Shown here piece after piece: positions 1-6,892 of a stretch of DNA of 9,457 nucleotides. Positions within the stretch are counted from its first letter, which is position 1. The number at the start of each line of letters is the position of its first letter. The notes beneath the pieces were generated by a model. It saw only the letters and a list, made by a program, of their open reading frames with translations, did no database searches and was not told where the DNA came from. Source of the stretch: Chloroflexi bacterium RBG_16_51_16 (lineage in GTDB: Bacteria > Chloroflexota > Anaerolineae > Anaerolineales > Villigracilaceae); contig MGNL01000149.1 of assembly GCA_001796785.1 (NCBI GenBank), forward strand, positions 1-9,457. Reading direction: 5' to 3'. The translations under genes and the position numbers were made by a program.

Positions 1-501
1 TTCTGGTTGGAGTGCAAGTGAACGAGCCAGGCACAGGCGCTGCTGTTGACCGCCAGAGAGGGATACAGCCGGTTCATCCAAACGATCCTTGACTTCCTCC
101 CATAACGCCGCCAGGGTTAATGATCGCTCGACCGCCGCGTCGAGCCGGGATTTTCGCCTTTCACCTGCAAGTTCAAGGCCATAGGTCAGGTTCTTGCGGA
201 CACTTAATGGAAGTACAACAGGTCTCGCAAATACCATTCCAACCTTCCTGCGCAATGCGATCACATCCGTGTCCGGATCGAGCAGATCTTTTCCATCGAG
301 CAGGATCCGTCCGGAGCTGGATTTCACATCCGTTAAATCATTCAGCCGGTTAATACACCGCAGCAGGGTGGACTTTCCCCCTCCCGCCGGACCGAAAAGT
401 ACGTTAACCGCACGCTCTTTTATTCCAAGGTTAATCCCCTGCAAGGATTCAGTTCCATCCGCATATTGAAGAGATAAATTTTCAACAATGATCTTGTCCA
501 T
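1..501 (-). CDS. pstB: PstB1, phosphate ABC transporter ATPase (partial, C-terminus off left edge)
   Basis: This is the cytoplasmic ATPase that would power the PstC1/PstA1 channel. The frame is open from ATG at 501 to base 1, giving 167 residues that stop just before the expected Walker B. Visible motifs are Walker A GPAGGGKST (residues 37-45, usually GPSGCGKST), the PstB-typical segment LLRCINRLND, and an intact signature LSGGQQQRLC (148-157). The Q-loop is abnormal: the family's usual VFQKPNPFP reads VFARPVVLP, so the glutamine is replaced by Ala92. The ATG overlaps the pstA1 stop (TGATG), and AGAGG at 510-514 lies 8 nt upstream, so translational coupling is likely. It is clearly a PstB-family ATPase by motif order and by its position after pstSCA. 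The Q-loop loss makes it either a divergent subunit or one on the way to losing activity. Walker B and the H-loop cannot be judged from this window. Confidence 0.9.
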   Translation of the reverse strand, partial: MDKIIVENLSLQYADGTESLQGINLGIKERAVNVLFGPAGGGKSTLLRCINRLNDLTDVKSSSGRILLDGKDLLDPDTDVIALRRKVGMVFARPVVLPLSVRKNLTYGLELAGERRKSRLDAAVERSLTLAALWEEVKDRLDEPAVSLSGGQQQRLCLARSLALQPE

Positions 502-1364
502 CACCACTGCCTCTTTGCTCTAGCCCGTGACCGGATGATGGTTGCAATCAAATTCATCGTCAGAACAAAGACCAACAAGACCAGGGCCGTGCCGTACTGG
601 ACCTTGATCGGCATCTCCGGCACCTGGGTGGATATCACGAACAGGTGATACGGAAGCGCCATCGTCGCATTTAGTGGCGAGCTGGGCAATCGGGGAAGAA
701 AAAATGCCGCACCTGTAAACAGGATCGGGGCTGTCTCACCCGCGGCGCGTTCCAACCCAAGGATGACGCCCGTAAGAATACCTGGCAAGGCTTCCTGCAA
801 CACGATCCGGCGGATGGTCTGCCAGCGGGTCGCGCCCAATGAGATGCTGACCGTACGAAACGCCTGCGGCACGGCGCGCAGAGACTCTTCGGTTGTGCTG
901 ATGATGACCGGCAAGGTCATGATGGCAAGCGTCAGGGACGCCGCCAGGATGGATGTGCCGAATTTCAGAAATAGGACGAATAAGCCAAGACCAAAAAGGC
1001 CATACACAACCGAGGGTATGCCCGCCAGGTTGATGATCGCGATCCGTATGGTCCGTGTCCAAATATTATCGGAAGCATATTCAGAAAGATAGATCGCAGC
1101 TGCGATACCCAGCGGTACTGAAAATATTGCTGTGCCGATGGTTAGATAGATCGTGCCCACGATGGCGGGCAAGATGCCACCGGCGCGCATTCCATCCCGA
1201 GGAAAACCGAGCAGGAATTCCTGCGAAATTGCCGGTGCACCTTTGAGTGTAATAAAGACAACCACACCTACAATAGGTACAACCGTGAGGAGCGCAATCA
1301 AAGTTAACAGACCGAAGCCCAGTCGCTGGATTTGATAACGGTTGATCGCAAGGATGCGGTTCAT
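501..1364 (-). CDS. pstA: PstA1, phosphate ABC transporter permease
   Basis: Inner-membrane permease half that pairs with PstC1 to form the phosphate channel. The protein is 287 residues, the normal PstA size. Hydrophobic segments lie near residues 18-40, 64-93, 106-133, 138-156, 195-220 and 256-278, giving about six membrane spans. The cytoplasmic EAA coupling loop that docks on PstB is at about 160-184 (EESLRAVPQAFRTVSISLGA), followed by the family-typical GLERAAGETAPI. The ATG is 12 nt after the pstC1 stop and shows no clear Shine-Dalgarno, so coupling to pstC1 is likely. The stop overlaps the pstB1 start. Unlike PstA2 in this window, it has no large loop between the first two membrane spans. 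Confidence 0.95.
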   Translation of the reverse strand: MNRILAINRYQIQRLGFGLLTLIALLTVVPIVGVVVFITLKGAPAISQEFLLGFPRDGMRAGGILPAIVGTIYLTIGTAIFSVPLGIAAAIYLSEYASDNIWTRTIRIAIINLAGIPSVVYGLFGLGLFVLFLKFGTSILAASLTLAIMTLPVIISTTEESLRAVPQAFRTVSISLGATRWQTIRRIVLQEALPGILTGVILGLERAAGETAPILFTGAAFFLPRLPSSPLNATMALPYHLFVISTQVPEMPIKVQYGTALVLLVFVLTMNLIATIIRSRARAKRQW

Positions 1365-1376
1365 GAGACAGCTGGG

Positions 1377-2273
1377 TCAGGACAGGATGCGCTCGTATCG
1401 TTTTTTGGTTCGGAACACAACTGAAGACGCGGTGATATTGATTGCCAATGAAATCAGGAATAAGACCATGCCGATGAAGAATAGCGTATGGTAGTGAATG
1501 CTGCCGTTGGCGACTTCACCCATTTCCGCGGCGATCGTAGCAGTCATGGTTCTTACAGGGGAGAACAGGTTGGAGAGAGAAAGCGCCAGGACTGGCGCAT
1601 TTCCGGTAACCATCATTACCGTCATGGTCTCACCGATGGCCCTGCCTATACCGAGCATCACGGCTGTCAACACTCCCGAGCTGGCAGCCGGTAATGTAAC
1701 CCGCCAAATTGTCTGCCAGCGCGTAGCGCCCAGCGCCCACGCGCCTTCCCGATAGGCGCGCGGTACGGCATCCAACGCATCTTCTGCCACGGACACTATC
1801 GTTGGTACAGCAATGCCTCCCAGGAGCATGGAGCCGGCCAGGGCGGTTAAACCCGTCGGTAGGTTCAGAAAACCACGCAGGAAGGGAGAAAGAATTAAGA
1901 TACCCAGGAAGCCCAGGACCACCGATGGAAGTCCTCCGAGCAACTCAACCAGAGGTTTAAGGATCTCCCGCATCCAGCGTGGCGATATTTCGGAAATATA
2001 GATAGCTGCGCCAATACCGAGCGGAATGGCAAACAAGGCAGCCCCCAGGGTAACCATGATCGTGCCGGTGATCAACGGCAGGATGCCAAAATAATCTTCG
2101 ATCGGGTACCAGCGAGCCGAGAAAAGGATACCCGGTTCGACTTCCTGGAATGTAGGTATGCCTTCCTTCATAAGAAAAATAAAAATCAAGGCGACAAAAA
2201 CAATGGCTGAATAACCGCAAAGCTTAATCAGCCTGGTGATGATGAATTCCCGAAAATTGAGGGATTTTTCCAT
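1377..2273 (-). CDS. pstC: PstC1, phosphate ABC transporter permease
   Basis: Inner-membrane permease partner of PstA1. From the chosen ATG the protein has 298 residues. Membrane segments are near 16-36, 62-93, 108-132, 142-165, 197-225 and 263-286. The EAA loop is at about 164-188 (EDALDAVPRAYREGAWALGA), followed by the PstC-typical GIGRAIGETMTV. I chose ATG at 2273 because it starts one base after the pstS1 TAA. A longer reading from 2297 would use a TTG codon and overlap pstS1 by 23 bases. No Shine-Dalgarno is visible at either position, so translation probably depends on ribosomes finishing pstS1. PstC and PstA are distinguished here by gene order and the GETMTV versus GETAPI sequences. 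Confidence 0.93.
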   Translation of the reverse strand: MEKSLNFREFIITRLIKLCGYSAIVFVALIFIFLMKEGIPTFQEVEPGILFSARWYPIEDYFGILPLITGTIMVTLGAALFAIPLGIGAAIYISEISPRWMREILKPLVELLGGLPSVVLGFLGILILSPFLRGFLNLPTGLTALAGSMLLGGIAVPTIVSVAEDALDAVPRAYREGAWALGATRWQTIWRVTLPAASSGVLTAVMLGIGRAIGETMTVMMVTGNAPVLALSLSNLFSPVRTMTATIAAEMGEVANGSIHYHTLFFIGMVLFLISLAINITASSVVFRTKKRYERILS

Positions 2274-2274
2274 A

Positions 2275-3153
2275 TTATCTGACCGGTACAAAACCAAGTT
2301 TAGCTACGATCGCCTGGGCATCCACCGACGTGATCCAATCCAAATAGTCCCTTACCGCTCCTTCAGGCTGACCCTGGGTATACATATATAAATCACGGGC
2401 TATGGGATAAGTTTTATCATTGACTGATTCAATGGAAGGCAGGTAGAAAGGCATGCCCTCGGCTTCGGCTATCGCGATCTTTTTCAGATCGACAGGTACG
2501 TATCCAAGGCCGTCATAACCGATGGCATTTGGATTTTGACGAACTTCGATAATAATGCCCTCCGAGGAGGGCAATAAAAGCGTGTCCGTGGAGAACAAGG
2601 TTTTATTCTCTTTTTCACCGAGACGAAGTACAGTCTCTAAAAAATAAACATGGGTACCGGAGTTCGTCTCCCGGGACAGCCTGACGATCGGCCGATCCTC
2701 ACCACCAACCTGGTTCCAATTATTGAATACACCGCTATAAATATCCGATATCTGGCGGAGAGTCAGCATAGATACTGGGTTCGCGGGATTCACTATAACT
2801 GCGATCGCATCCCGCGCGATGATGAATTCCACCGGCTCGATCCCGTTCTCGTTGGCTGCCTGTACCTCTTCAGCCTTGATCTGGCGGGATGCATTGGCGA
2901 TATCCACTGTGCCGTTGATCAGCGCCGCCAGGCCGGTGCCCGAGCCTCCACCTGTAACTGAAATTCGCACATTGGGATGATCGTTTTGATACCGTTCAGC
3001 CCATGCAAGCGCCAGATTGACAATGGTATCCGAGCCCTTATTTTCAATATACGCTGTACTCAGAGCAGATGCGGCTTGTGCTTCTGTGTTCGGGCTGCAT
3101 GAGGAAACAGCCATACTTATGATAACGATCCATAGGGGAAGGTTTCGCAGCAT
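2275..3153 (-). CDS. pstS: PstS1, phosphate-binding lipoprotein
   Basis: Extracytoplasmic phosphate-binding protein that would deliver phosphate to PstC1/PstA1. It has 292 residues. The N-terminus is a short lipoprotein signal with lipobox VSSC, so Cys19 is the expected lipidated residue. PstS-type ligand-binding segments are visible: KGSDTI near 39-44, a glycine-rich GGGSGTG at 68-74, DIANASR near 84-90, and RETNSGTH at 161-168. It is followed one base later by pstC1. The ATG lies 7 nt after a TATAAT on the same strand and has no Shine-Dalgarno, so a leaderless mRNA is predicted. The sequence differs strongly from PstS2, so this is an old paralogue rather than a recent copy. Its substrate affinity cannot be read from the sequence. 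Confidence 0.94.
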   Translation of the reverse strand: MLRNLPLWIVIISMAVSSCSPNTEAQAASALSTAYIENKGSDTIVNLALAWAERYQNDHPNVRISVTGGGSGTGLAALINGTVDIANASRQIKAEEVQAANENGIEPVEFIIARDAIAVIVNPANPVSMLTLRQISDIYSGVFNNWNQVGGEDRPIVRLSRETNSGTHVYFLETVLRLGEKENKTLFSTDTLLLPSSEGIIIEVRQNPNAIGYDGLGYVPVDLKKIAIAEAEGMPFYLPSIESVNDKTYPIARDLYMYTQGQPEGAVRDYLDWITSVDAQAIVAKLGFVPVR

Positions 3154-3218
3154 CGGTCGGATTATATCGCAGGGCAGGTTAGAGGATCTTGTTTCACTCC
3201 AGGTGATAAAATTCTCCC
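3154..3218. promoter_or_regulatory. Divergent promoter region between pstS1 and pstB3
   Basis: These 65 bases separate two divergent genes. On the minus strand a perfect TATAAT lies at 3161-3166, followed by 7 nt and then the pstS1 ATG; no good -35 hexamer is seen 16-18 nt upstream. On the plus strand TAAAAT at 3207-3212 could be a weak -10 for pstB3, and AGGTGA at 3201-3206 is a plausible ribosome binding site about 12 nt before the pstB3 ATG. Those two plus-strand readings compete with each other. I see no 11-bp-spaced Pho-box repeats of the kind found upstream of pstS2. TCACCT and TAACCT occur on the minus strand but 25 bp apart. Confidence 0.5.
3161..3166 (-). promoter_or_regulatory. Consensus -10 element for pstS1
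   Basis: A perfect TATAAT on the minus strand. Counting 7 nt downstream puts the predicted transcription start on or next to the A of the pstS1 ATG, so the transcript would have no leader. No Shine-Dalgarno is present to contradict this. Without a recognisable -35, an activator or a special sigma factor would be needed, so the call is tentative. Confidence 0.45.
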
Positions 3219-3980
3219 ATGACGAAGAGTATCTTCAGTGTTAAAGAATTGGATTTTTATTACGGATTATCGAAAGCCCTAAGCAACATCAATCTCGAAA
3301 TTCAAAAGCGGAAAGTAACGGCATTAATCGGACCATCCGGATGCGGTAAGTCAACCTTCCTGCGCTGCTTAAATCGGATGAACGATACGATCCCTGGAAC
3401 GCACGTAAAAGGAACGATCCTGCTGGACGGTATGGATATATACAGTCCAGGTGCAGATGTCGTCGCGCTGCGGCAAAGAGTCGGAATGGTTTTTCAAAAA
3501 CCAAACCCCTTTCCTCAATCCGTTTATGACAATGTTGCCTTCGGTCCGCGGGTACTTGGATTGACCGAGAATAAAGCTCAGCTTGAAAGCCTGGTCGAGA
3601 AGAGTCTGAAGGAAGCCGGGTTGTGGGAAGATGTAAAAAATGGTCTTCATGAAAATGCCATGGGATTATCCCTGGGGCAGCAACAACGATTATGCATCGC
3701 CCGCGTGGTTGCAGTCCAGCCGGAGGTCATCCTCATGGATGAATCGACTTCAGCCCTCGATCCCATCGCCACCCTGAAGGTGGAGGAGTTGATCGCGGAG
3801 CTGAAAAAAGATTATACGATTGTGATCGTCACACACAACATGCAGCAAGCCGCGAGGGTTTCCGATTTTACGGGTCTTTTCTGGCTCGGTGAGTTGATCG
3901 AATTTGCCTCAACCAAAGATATGTTCACGCGGCCCCAGATGGATCTCAGCGAGGCGTATATTACCGGCAGGATGGGATAG
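3219..3980 (+). CDS. pstB: PstB3, divergently transcribed solo phosphate ABC transporter ATPase
   Basis: A complete 253-residue PstB-family ATPase, and the only plus-strand gene in the window. Motifs in order are Walker A GPSGCGKST (38-46), Q-loop VFQKPNPFPQS with Gln93, signature LSLGQQQRLC (150-159), Walker B ILMDE with Glu175, and H-loop THNMQQ with His206. The C-terminus has the PstB-typical FWLGELIEF and ends in ITGRMG. Two changes stand out. The first glycine of LSGGQ is Leu152, and the residue after the catalytic Glu is Ser176 instead of the usual proline. The frame is otherwise intact, so this is not an obvious pseudogene. It has no permease or PstS beside it on its own strand; it diverges from operon 1 and converges on phoU. 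It could serve either transporter, or form a mixed dimer with PstB1. AGGTGA at 3201-3206 supports the ATG chosen. Confidence 0.93.
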   Translation: MTKSIFSVKELDFYYGLSKALSNINLEIQKRKVTALIGPSGCGKSTFLRCLNRMNDTIPGTHVKGTILLDGMDIYSPGADVVALRQRVGMVFQKPNPFPQSVYDNVAFGPRVLGLTENKAQLESLVEKSLKEAGLWEDVKNGLHENAMGLSLGQQQRLCIARVVAVQPEVILMDESTSALDPIATLKVEELIAELKKDYTIVIVTHNMQQAARVSDFTGLFWLGELIEFASTKDMFTRPQMDLSEAYITGRMG

Positions 3981-4003
3981 CGATAAAATAAATAATATGG
4001 AAA

Positions 4004-4034
4004 GATGCTGGTTGACCTAATGGTCACCAGCATC
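4004..4034. terminator. Hairpin between convergent pstB3 and phoU, probable bidirectional terminator
   Basis: The arms GATGCTGGTTGACC and GGTCACCAGCATC pair around a TAAT loop; the left arm carries one extra T as a bulge. On the minus strand, after phoU, the stem is followed by a T-rich stretch including TTATTTATTTTA, though not an unbroken U run. On the plus strand, after pstB3, the tail is only TCTTGT, which is weak. The position between two convergent stop codons fits a shared terminator, better matched to the phoU side. The rest of 3981-4080 shows nothing else convincing. Confidence 0.7.
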
Positions 4035-4080
4035 TCTTGTATGGTTAGCAGAATTGGAAGGGCACTGAGCCTCCCATAGG

Positions 4081-4821
4081 CTACTCTTTTTTTTGCCTTT
4101 CCCAGAACTCATCGTCGGTCGATTTAATCTCGGCCATTACTCCAGTCGCAATAAAGACCGTACGCTCGCAGATATTCGTCACCCGGTCCGCGACGCGCTC
4201 CAAGTTGTGAGCCACCCACAAAAGCCAGTTTGCCCGTTCCATGGTCTTGGGATCCTGGATCACAAAGGTCATTAACTCACGGTAGACCTGGTTATAAAGT
4301 GCGTCGACTTCGTCATCTTCGACGGGTATTGACTTTGCCAACTCTACATCTTCCTTCGTAAACGCAGTTAACGCCCGGTGGAGCATGTCCACGCCTTTCT
4401 GTGCCATGCGGGGAATATCGATCAGGGGTTTAAGCAGCGGCTGATCACCCATTCGCAGGTTGATGTTCGCGATTCCTTTGGCGTAATCGCCCATCCGCTC
4501 CAATTCGGAGATGATCTCCATCGTTGAAGCCAGCAGGCGCAGGTCGTGGGCCATCGGCTGCTGGGTGGCAATCAGAATCATGAGTTGATTTTCGATGTCA
4601 AATCTTTTCTGATTGATCTGTTTATCCTGCTCAAAGATACGTTCGGAAGCCTTAAGATCCCGTTTTTTCAAGGCAGCTACGGAATCCAGGATGGATTGTT
4701 CCACCATGCTGCCCAAAACCAGCACTGCATCCTTGACTTTTTGAAGCTCGTTTTCAAAGGTTTTCCGCGCCATGGTCTCTCTCTGTTCTTGAATCCCTTT
4801 TTTATTATAAATCCTCATCAT
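4081..4821 (-). CDS. phoU: PhoU, phosphate signalling regulator
   Basis: Cytoplasmic helical regulator that in studied bacteria connects the Pst transporter to the PhoR-type kinase and limits phosphate uptake. Reading from ATG 4821 gives 246 residues, all helix-like, in two similar halves. The two metal-binding motifs of the family are visible as ELERMGDYAKGI (106-117) and NLERVADRVTNICE (206-219). The 4821 ATG overlaps the pstB2 stop (ATGA), which favours coupled translation. An internal ATG at 4773 gives MARKTFENELQ, which matches where PhoU proteins usually begin, for a 230-residue protein with a purine-rich GAGAGAG upstream; I cannot decide between the two. It is the last gene of operon 2 and the only phoU in the window, so it may serve both transporters. 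Confidence 0.95.
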   Translation of the reverse strand: MMRIYNKKGIQEQRETMARKTFENELQKVKDAVLVLGSMVEQSILDSVAALKKRDLKASERIFEQDKQINQKRFDIENQLMILIATQQPMAHDLRLLASTMEIISELERMGDYAKGIANINLRMGDQPLLKPLIDIPRMAQKGVDMLHRALTAFTKEDVELAKSIPVEDDEVDALYNQVYRELMTFVIQDPKTMERANWLLWVAHNLERVADRVTNICERTVFIATGVMAEIKSTDDEFWERQKKE

Positions 4822-5615
4822 CCAAAACGACCAGTCACGTAATCTTCCGTACGCTTGTCCTGCGGGCGTGTAAAAATGATGTTGGTTTCATTATATTCAA
4901 TTACCGTGCCTGCCCGTTGGGCGTCCGACAGCATCATCATGGCTGTGTAATCCGAAACACGGGCAGCCTGCTGCATATTATGAGTCACAATGACGATGGT
5001 GTAGTTCTTCTTTAACTCCTGAATCAGTTCTTCGATTTTCAACGTCGCAATAGGGTCGAGCGCTGAAGCCGGTTCATCCATCAGGATGACCTCCGGTTGA
5101 ACCGCCAGTGCCCGGGCAATGCACAAGCGCTGCTGTTGACCGCCGGAAAGCGCCAAACCGGATTGATTAAGTTTATCCTTTACCTCATCCCAGAGGGCGG
5201 CCTGCCGCAGGCAGGACTCGACCAGCCCATCCATTCGGCCGCGATAACCGTGGATCCGGGCACCCCAGGCGATGTTCTCATAGATGGATTTTGGAAATGG
5301 ATTAGCTATCTGGAAGACCATTCCGATGCGATAGCGCACCTCGACCGGATCGACCATCGGATCGTATAAATTCTGGCCATCGAAAATGACCTCACCTTCA
5401 GCATGGGAACCGGGTACGAGTTCGTTCATGCGATTAAATGACCTCAGCAGTGTGGTTTTTCCGCAGCCTGAGGGCCCAATGATTGCGGTGATCCGATGGC
5501 GTTTGACCGACATGTTCACATTGGACACTGCCCTGAAATCGTTATAGAAAATGTTCAAGTTACGGGTTTCGATGACCAACTCGGGTTTTTCGGTGGTCTC
5601 TATATTCTGTTGCAT
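4818..5615 (-). CDS. pstB: PstB2, phosphate ABC transporter ATPase
   Basis: Cytoplasmic ATPase of transporter 2, 265 residues. All catalytic motifs look functional: Walker A GPSGCGKTT (47-55), Q-loop Gln102 in VFQIANPFPKS, signature LSGGQQQRLC (157-166), Walker B VILMDEP with Glu181, the following SALDPIAT, and H-loop THNMQQ with His212. Compared with PstB3, the region after the H-loop is longer (MMMLSDAQRAGTVIEY). A strong GGGAGG at 5624-5629 lies 8 nt before the ATG and overlaps the end of pstA2. The stop overlaps the phoU start. Of the three ATPases in the window this is the most canonical. Confidence 0.97.
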   Translation of the reverse strand: MQQNIETTEKPELVIETRNLNIFYNDFRAVSNVNMSVKRHRITAIIGPSGCGKTTLLRSFNRMNELVPGSHAEGEVIFDGQNLYDPMVDPVEVRYRIGMVFQIANPFPKSIYENIAWGARIHGYRGRMDGLVESCLRQAALWDEVKDKLNQSGLALSGGQQQRLCIARALAVQPEVILMDEPASALDPIATLKIEELIQELKKNYTIVIVTHNMQQAARVSDYTAMMMLSDAQRAGTVIEYNETNIIFTRPQDKRTEDYVTGRFG

Positions 5616-5617
5616 GA

Positions 5618-6892
5618 TTAAAACCTCCCGCTATAGCGGTTGCGAAGCAAGATCGCCGCGGCATTCAATGTCAGCAGGAGCATCAGCAAAACCAGGATGG
5701 CCGCCGCCGCCAGGGCGCGGAATTCATCCTGCGGACGCGATGTCCACTGATAGATCTGGATGGGTAAGGTCGTAAATTTGGAAAAGGGTGAGGCCGGATC
5801 GAAACTGATCGCCGTGGATGCTCCCACAACGACCAATGGCGCGGTTTCACCGATGGCTCGCGAGATCGCCAGGATCGTTCCTGTCAGAATACCCGGTATC
5901 GAATTTGGGAGCACATGCGACCAGGTAGTCTGCCATTTGGTGGCACCGATCCCGTAACTCGCCCGGCGCAATGAGACCGGCACAGCCCGGATAGCTTCCT
6001 GGGCGTTGATGATGATCAGTGGCAGGACCAGAATTCCAAGGGTCAATCCCGCAGATAGAACTGTGCGGCCATTGGCTGTGGTCGGATCGACGATCCCAAA
6101 GATCTGACCGCTGGTGAGAGGTTCAAGCGCCCGGACGAAAATGGCCAATCCAAGAATACCGTAGACGATCGATGGCACGCCAGCCAGGTTGTTGATGTTG
6201 GTTTGGATGAGACGGTTGATCCAGGTGTCGGTTGCATATTCTTCAAGATAAATTGCCGCTCCAACTCCGATGGGAAACGCAACCAGCACGGTGAACAGGA
6301 TCGTCCATAAGGATCCGTAAATCGCTGTTCGAATCCCGGCGGTAACCGGTTCGCTGGTTTGCGGCCGGTTGATAAAATCCGAGTTCAACCAACTCGTAAA
6401 TCGGAGCTCGGCATCTGGATAATCTCTTGCGACCTCGGTATTTATCTCCCCGGATTTGGAAAGCGAGTCCCAAAGATTCCAGGTTTTTTCGACCTGTAAC
6501 CTGACAACCCGGGCAATCACCAGGGCACGGACATCCGCTTCAGAGCGTTCGCTGAAGGGTTTTTCGTTATCCAATTTCTTGTACGCTGGTCCGGAAATAT
6601 GGGATTGCAACACGGCTACCAACTGGCCGTGATTTTGCTCTTCAAGTGGAACGCCCTCCACTGCAAGGGTATCCGGATCCACTTTCGCTTTCAATGCTGT
6701 ATAACCGTACGCGCTATTGATAATGTTAAGAATTAATATCATCAAGGCGATGATCCCAACAATGGTGGAGGCTTGGAAAATTAACCTCCAGATCAACCCT
6801 GCCCTTTTTCGACTGAGGATATCCAAGTTGTAATCTGACAGCCCGGCTTTTAATTCACTTTCCTGTGTGGAACCGGGTGTGCTAAATTTCAT
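5618..6892 (-). CDS. pstA: PstA2, phosphate ABC transporter permease with large N-terminal insertion
   Basis: Permease partner of PstC2. It has 424 residues, about 140 more than PstA1. The first membrane span is at about 36-58. It is followed by a mostly hydrophilic, charged stretch of about 130 residues (59-187), and then the usual five-span permease core from about 188. The EAA loop is at about 299-323 (QEAIRAVPVSLRRASYGIGA), followed by SRAIGETAPL. If topology is normal, the extra stretch lies outside the cytoplasm, where it could contact PstS2. Long N-terminal regions are known in some PstA proteins, but I do not recognise this one with certainty. The ATG overlaps the pstC2 stop (ATGA), and GGGAGG at 6900-6905 lies 7 nt upstream. 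Confidence 0.95.
   Translation of the reverse strand: MKFSTPGSTQESELKAGLSDYNLDILSRKRAGLIWRLIFQASTIVGIIALMILILNIINSAYGYTALKAKVDPDTLAVEGVPLEEQNHGQLVAVLQSHISGPAYKKLDNEKPFSERSEADVRALVIARVVRLQVEKTWNLWDSLSKSGEINTEVARDYPDAELRFTSWLNSDFINRPQTSEPVTAGIRTAIYGSLWTILFTVLVAFPIGVGAAIYLEEYATDTWINRLIQTNINNLAGVPSIVYGILGLAIFVRALEPLTSGQIFGIVDPTTANGRTVLSAGLTLGILVLPLIIINAQEAIRAVPVSLRRASYGIGATKWQTTWSHVLPNSIPGILTGTILAISRAIGETAPLVVVGASTAISFDPASPFSKFTTLPIQIYQWTSRPQDEFRALAAAAILVLLMLLLTLNAAAILLRNRYSGRF

Noticed and set aside
2274..2297. Longer PstC1 start at 2297
   Set aside because: The start codon is TTG inside pstS1 with no ribosome binding site; the ATG at 2273 is one base after the pstS1 stop.
2650..2961. 103-codon plus-strand frame
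   Set aside because: Antisense to pstS1, no family resemblance and no ribosome binding site of note.
3154..3218. Pho box in the pstS1/pstB3 divergent region
   Set aside because: TCACCT and TAACCT occur but 25 bp apart, not in 11-bp phase, so they do not form the repeat architecture.
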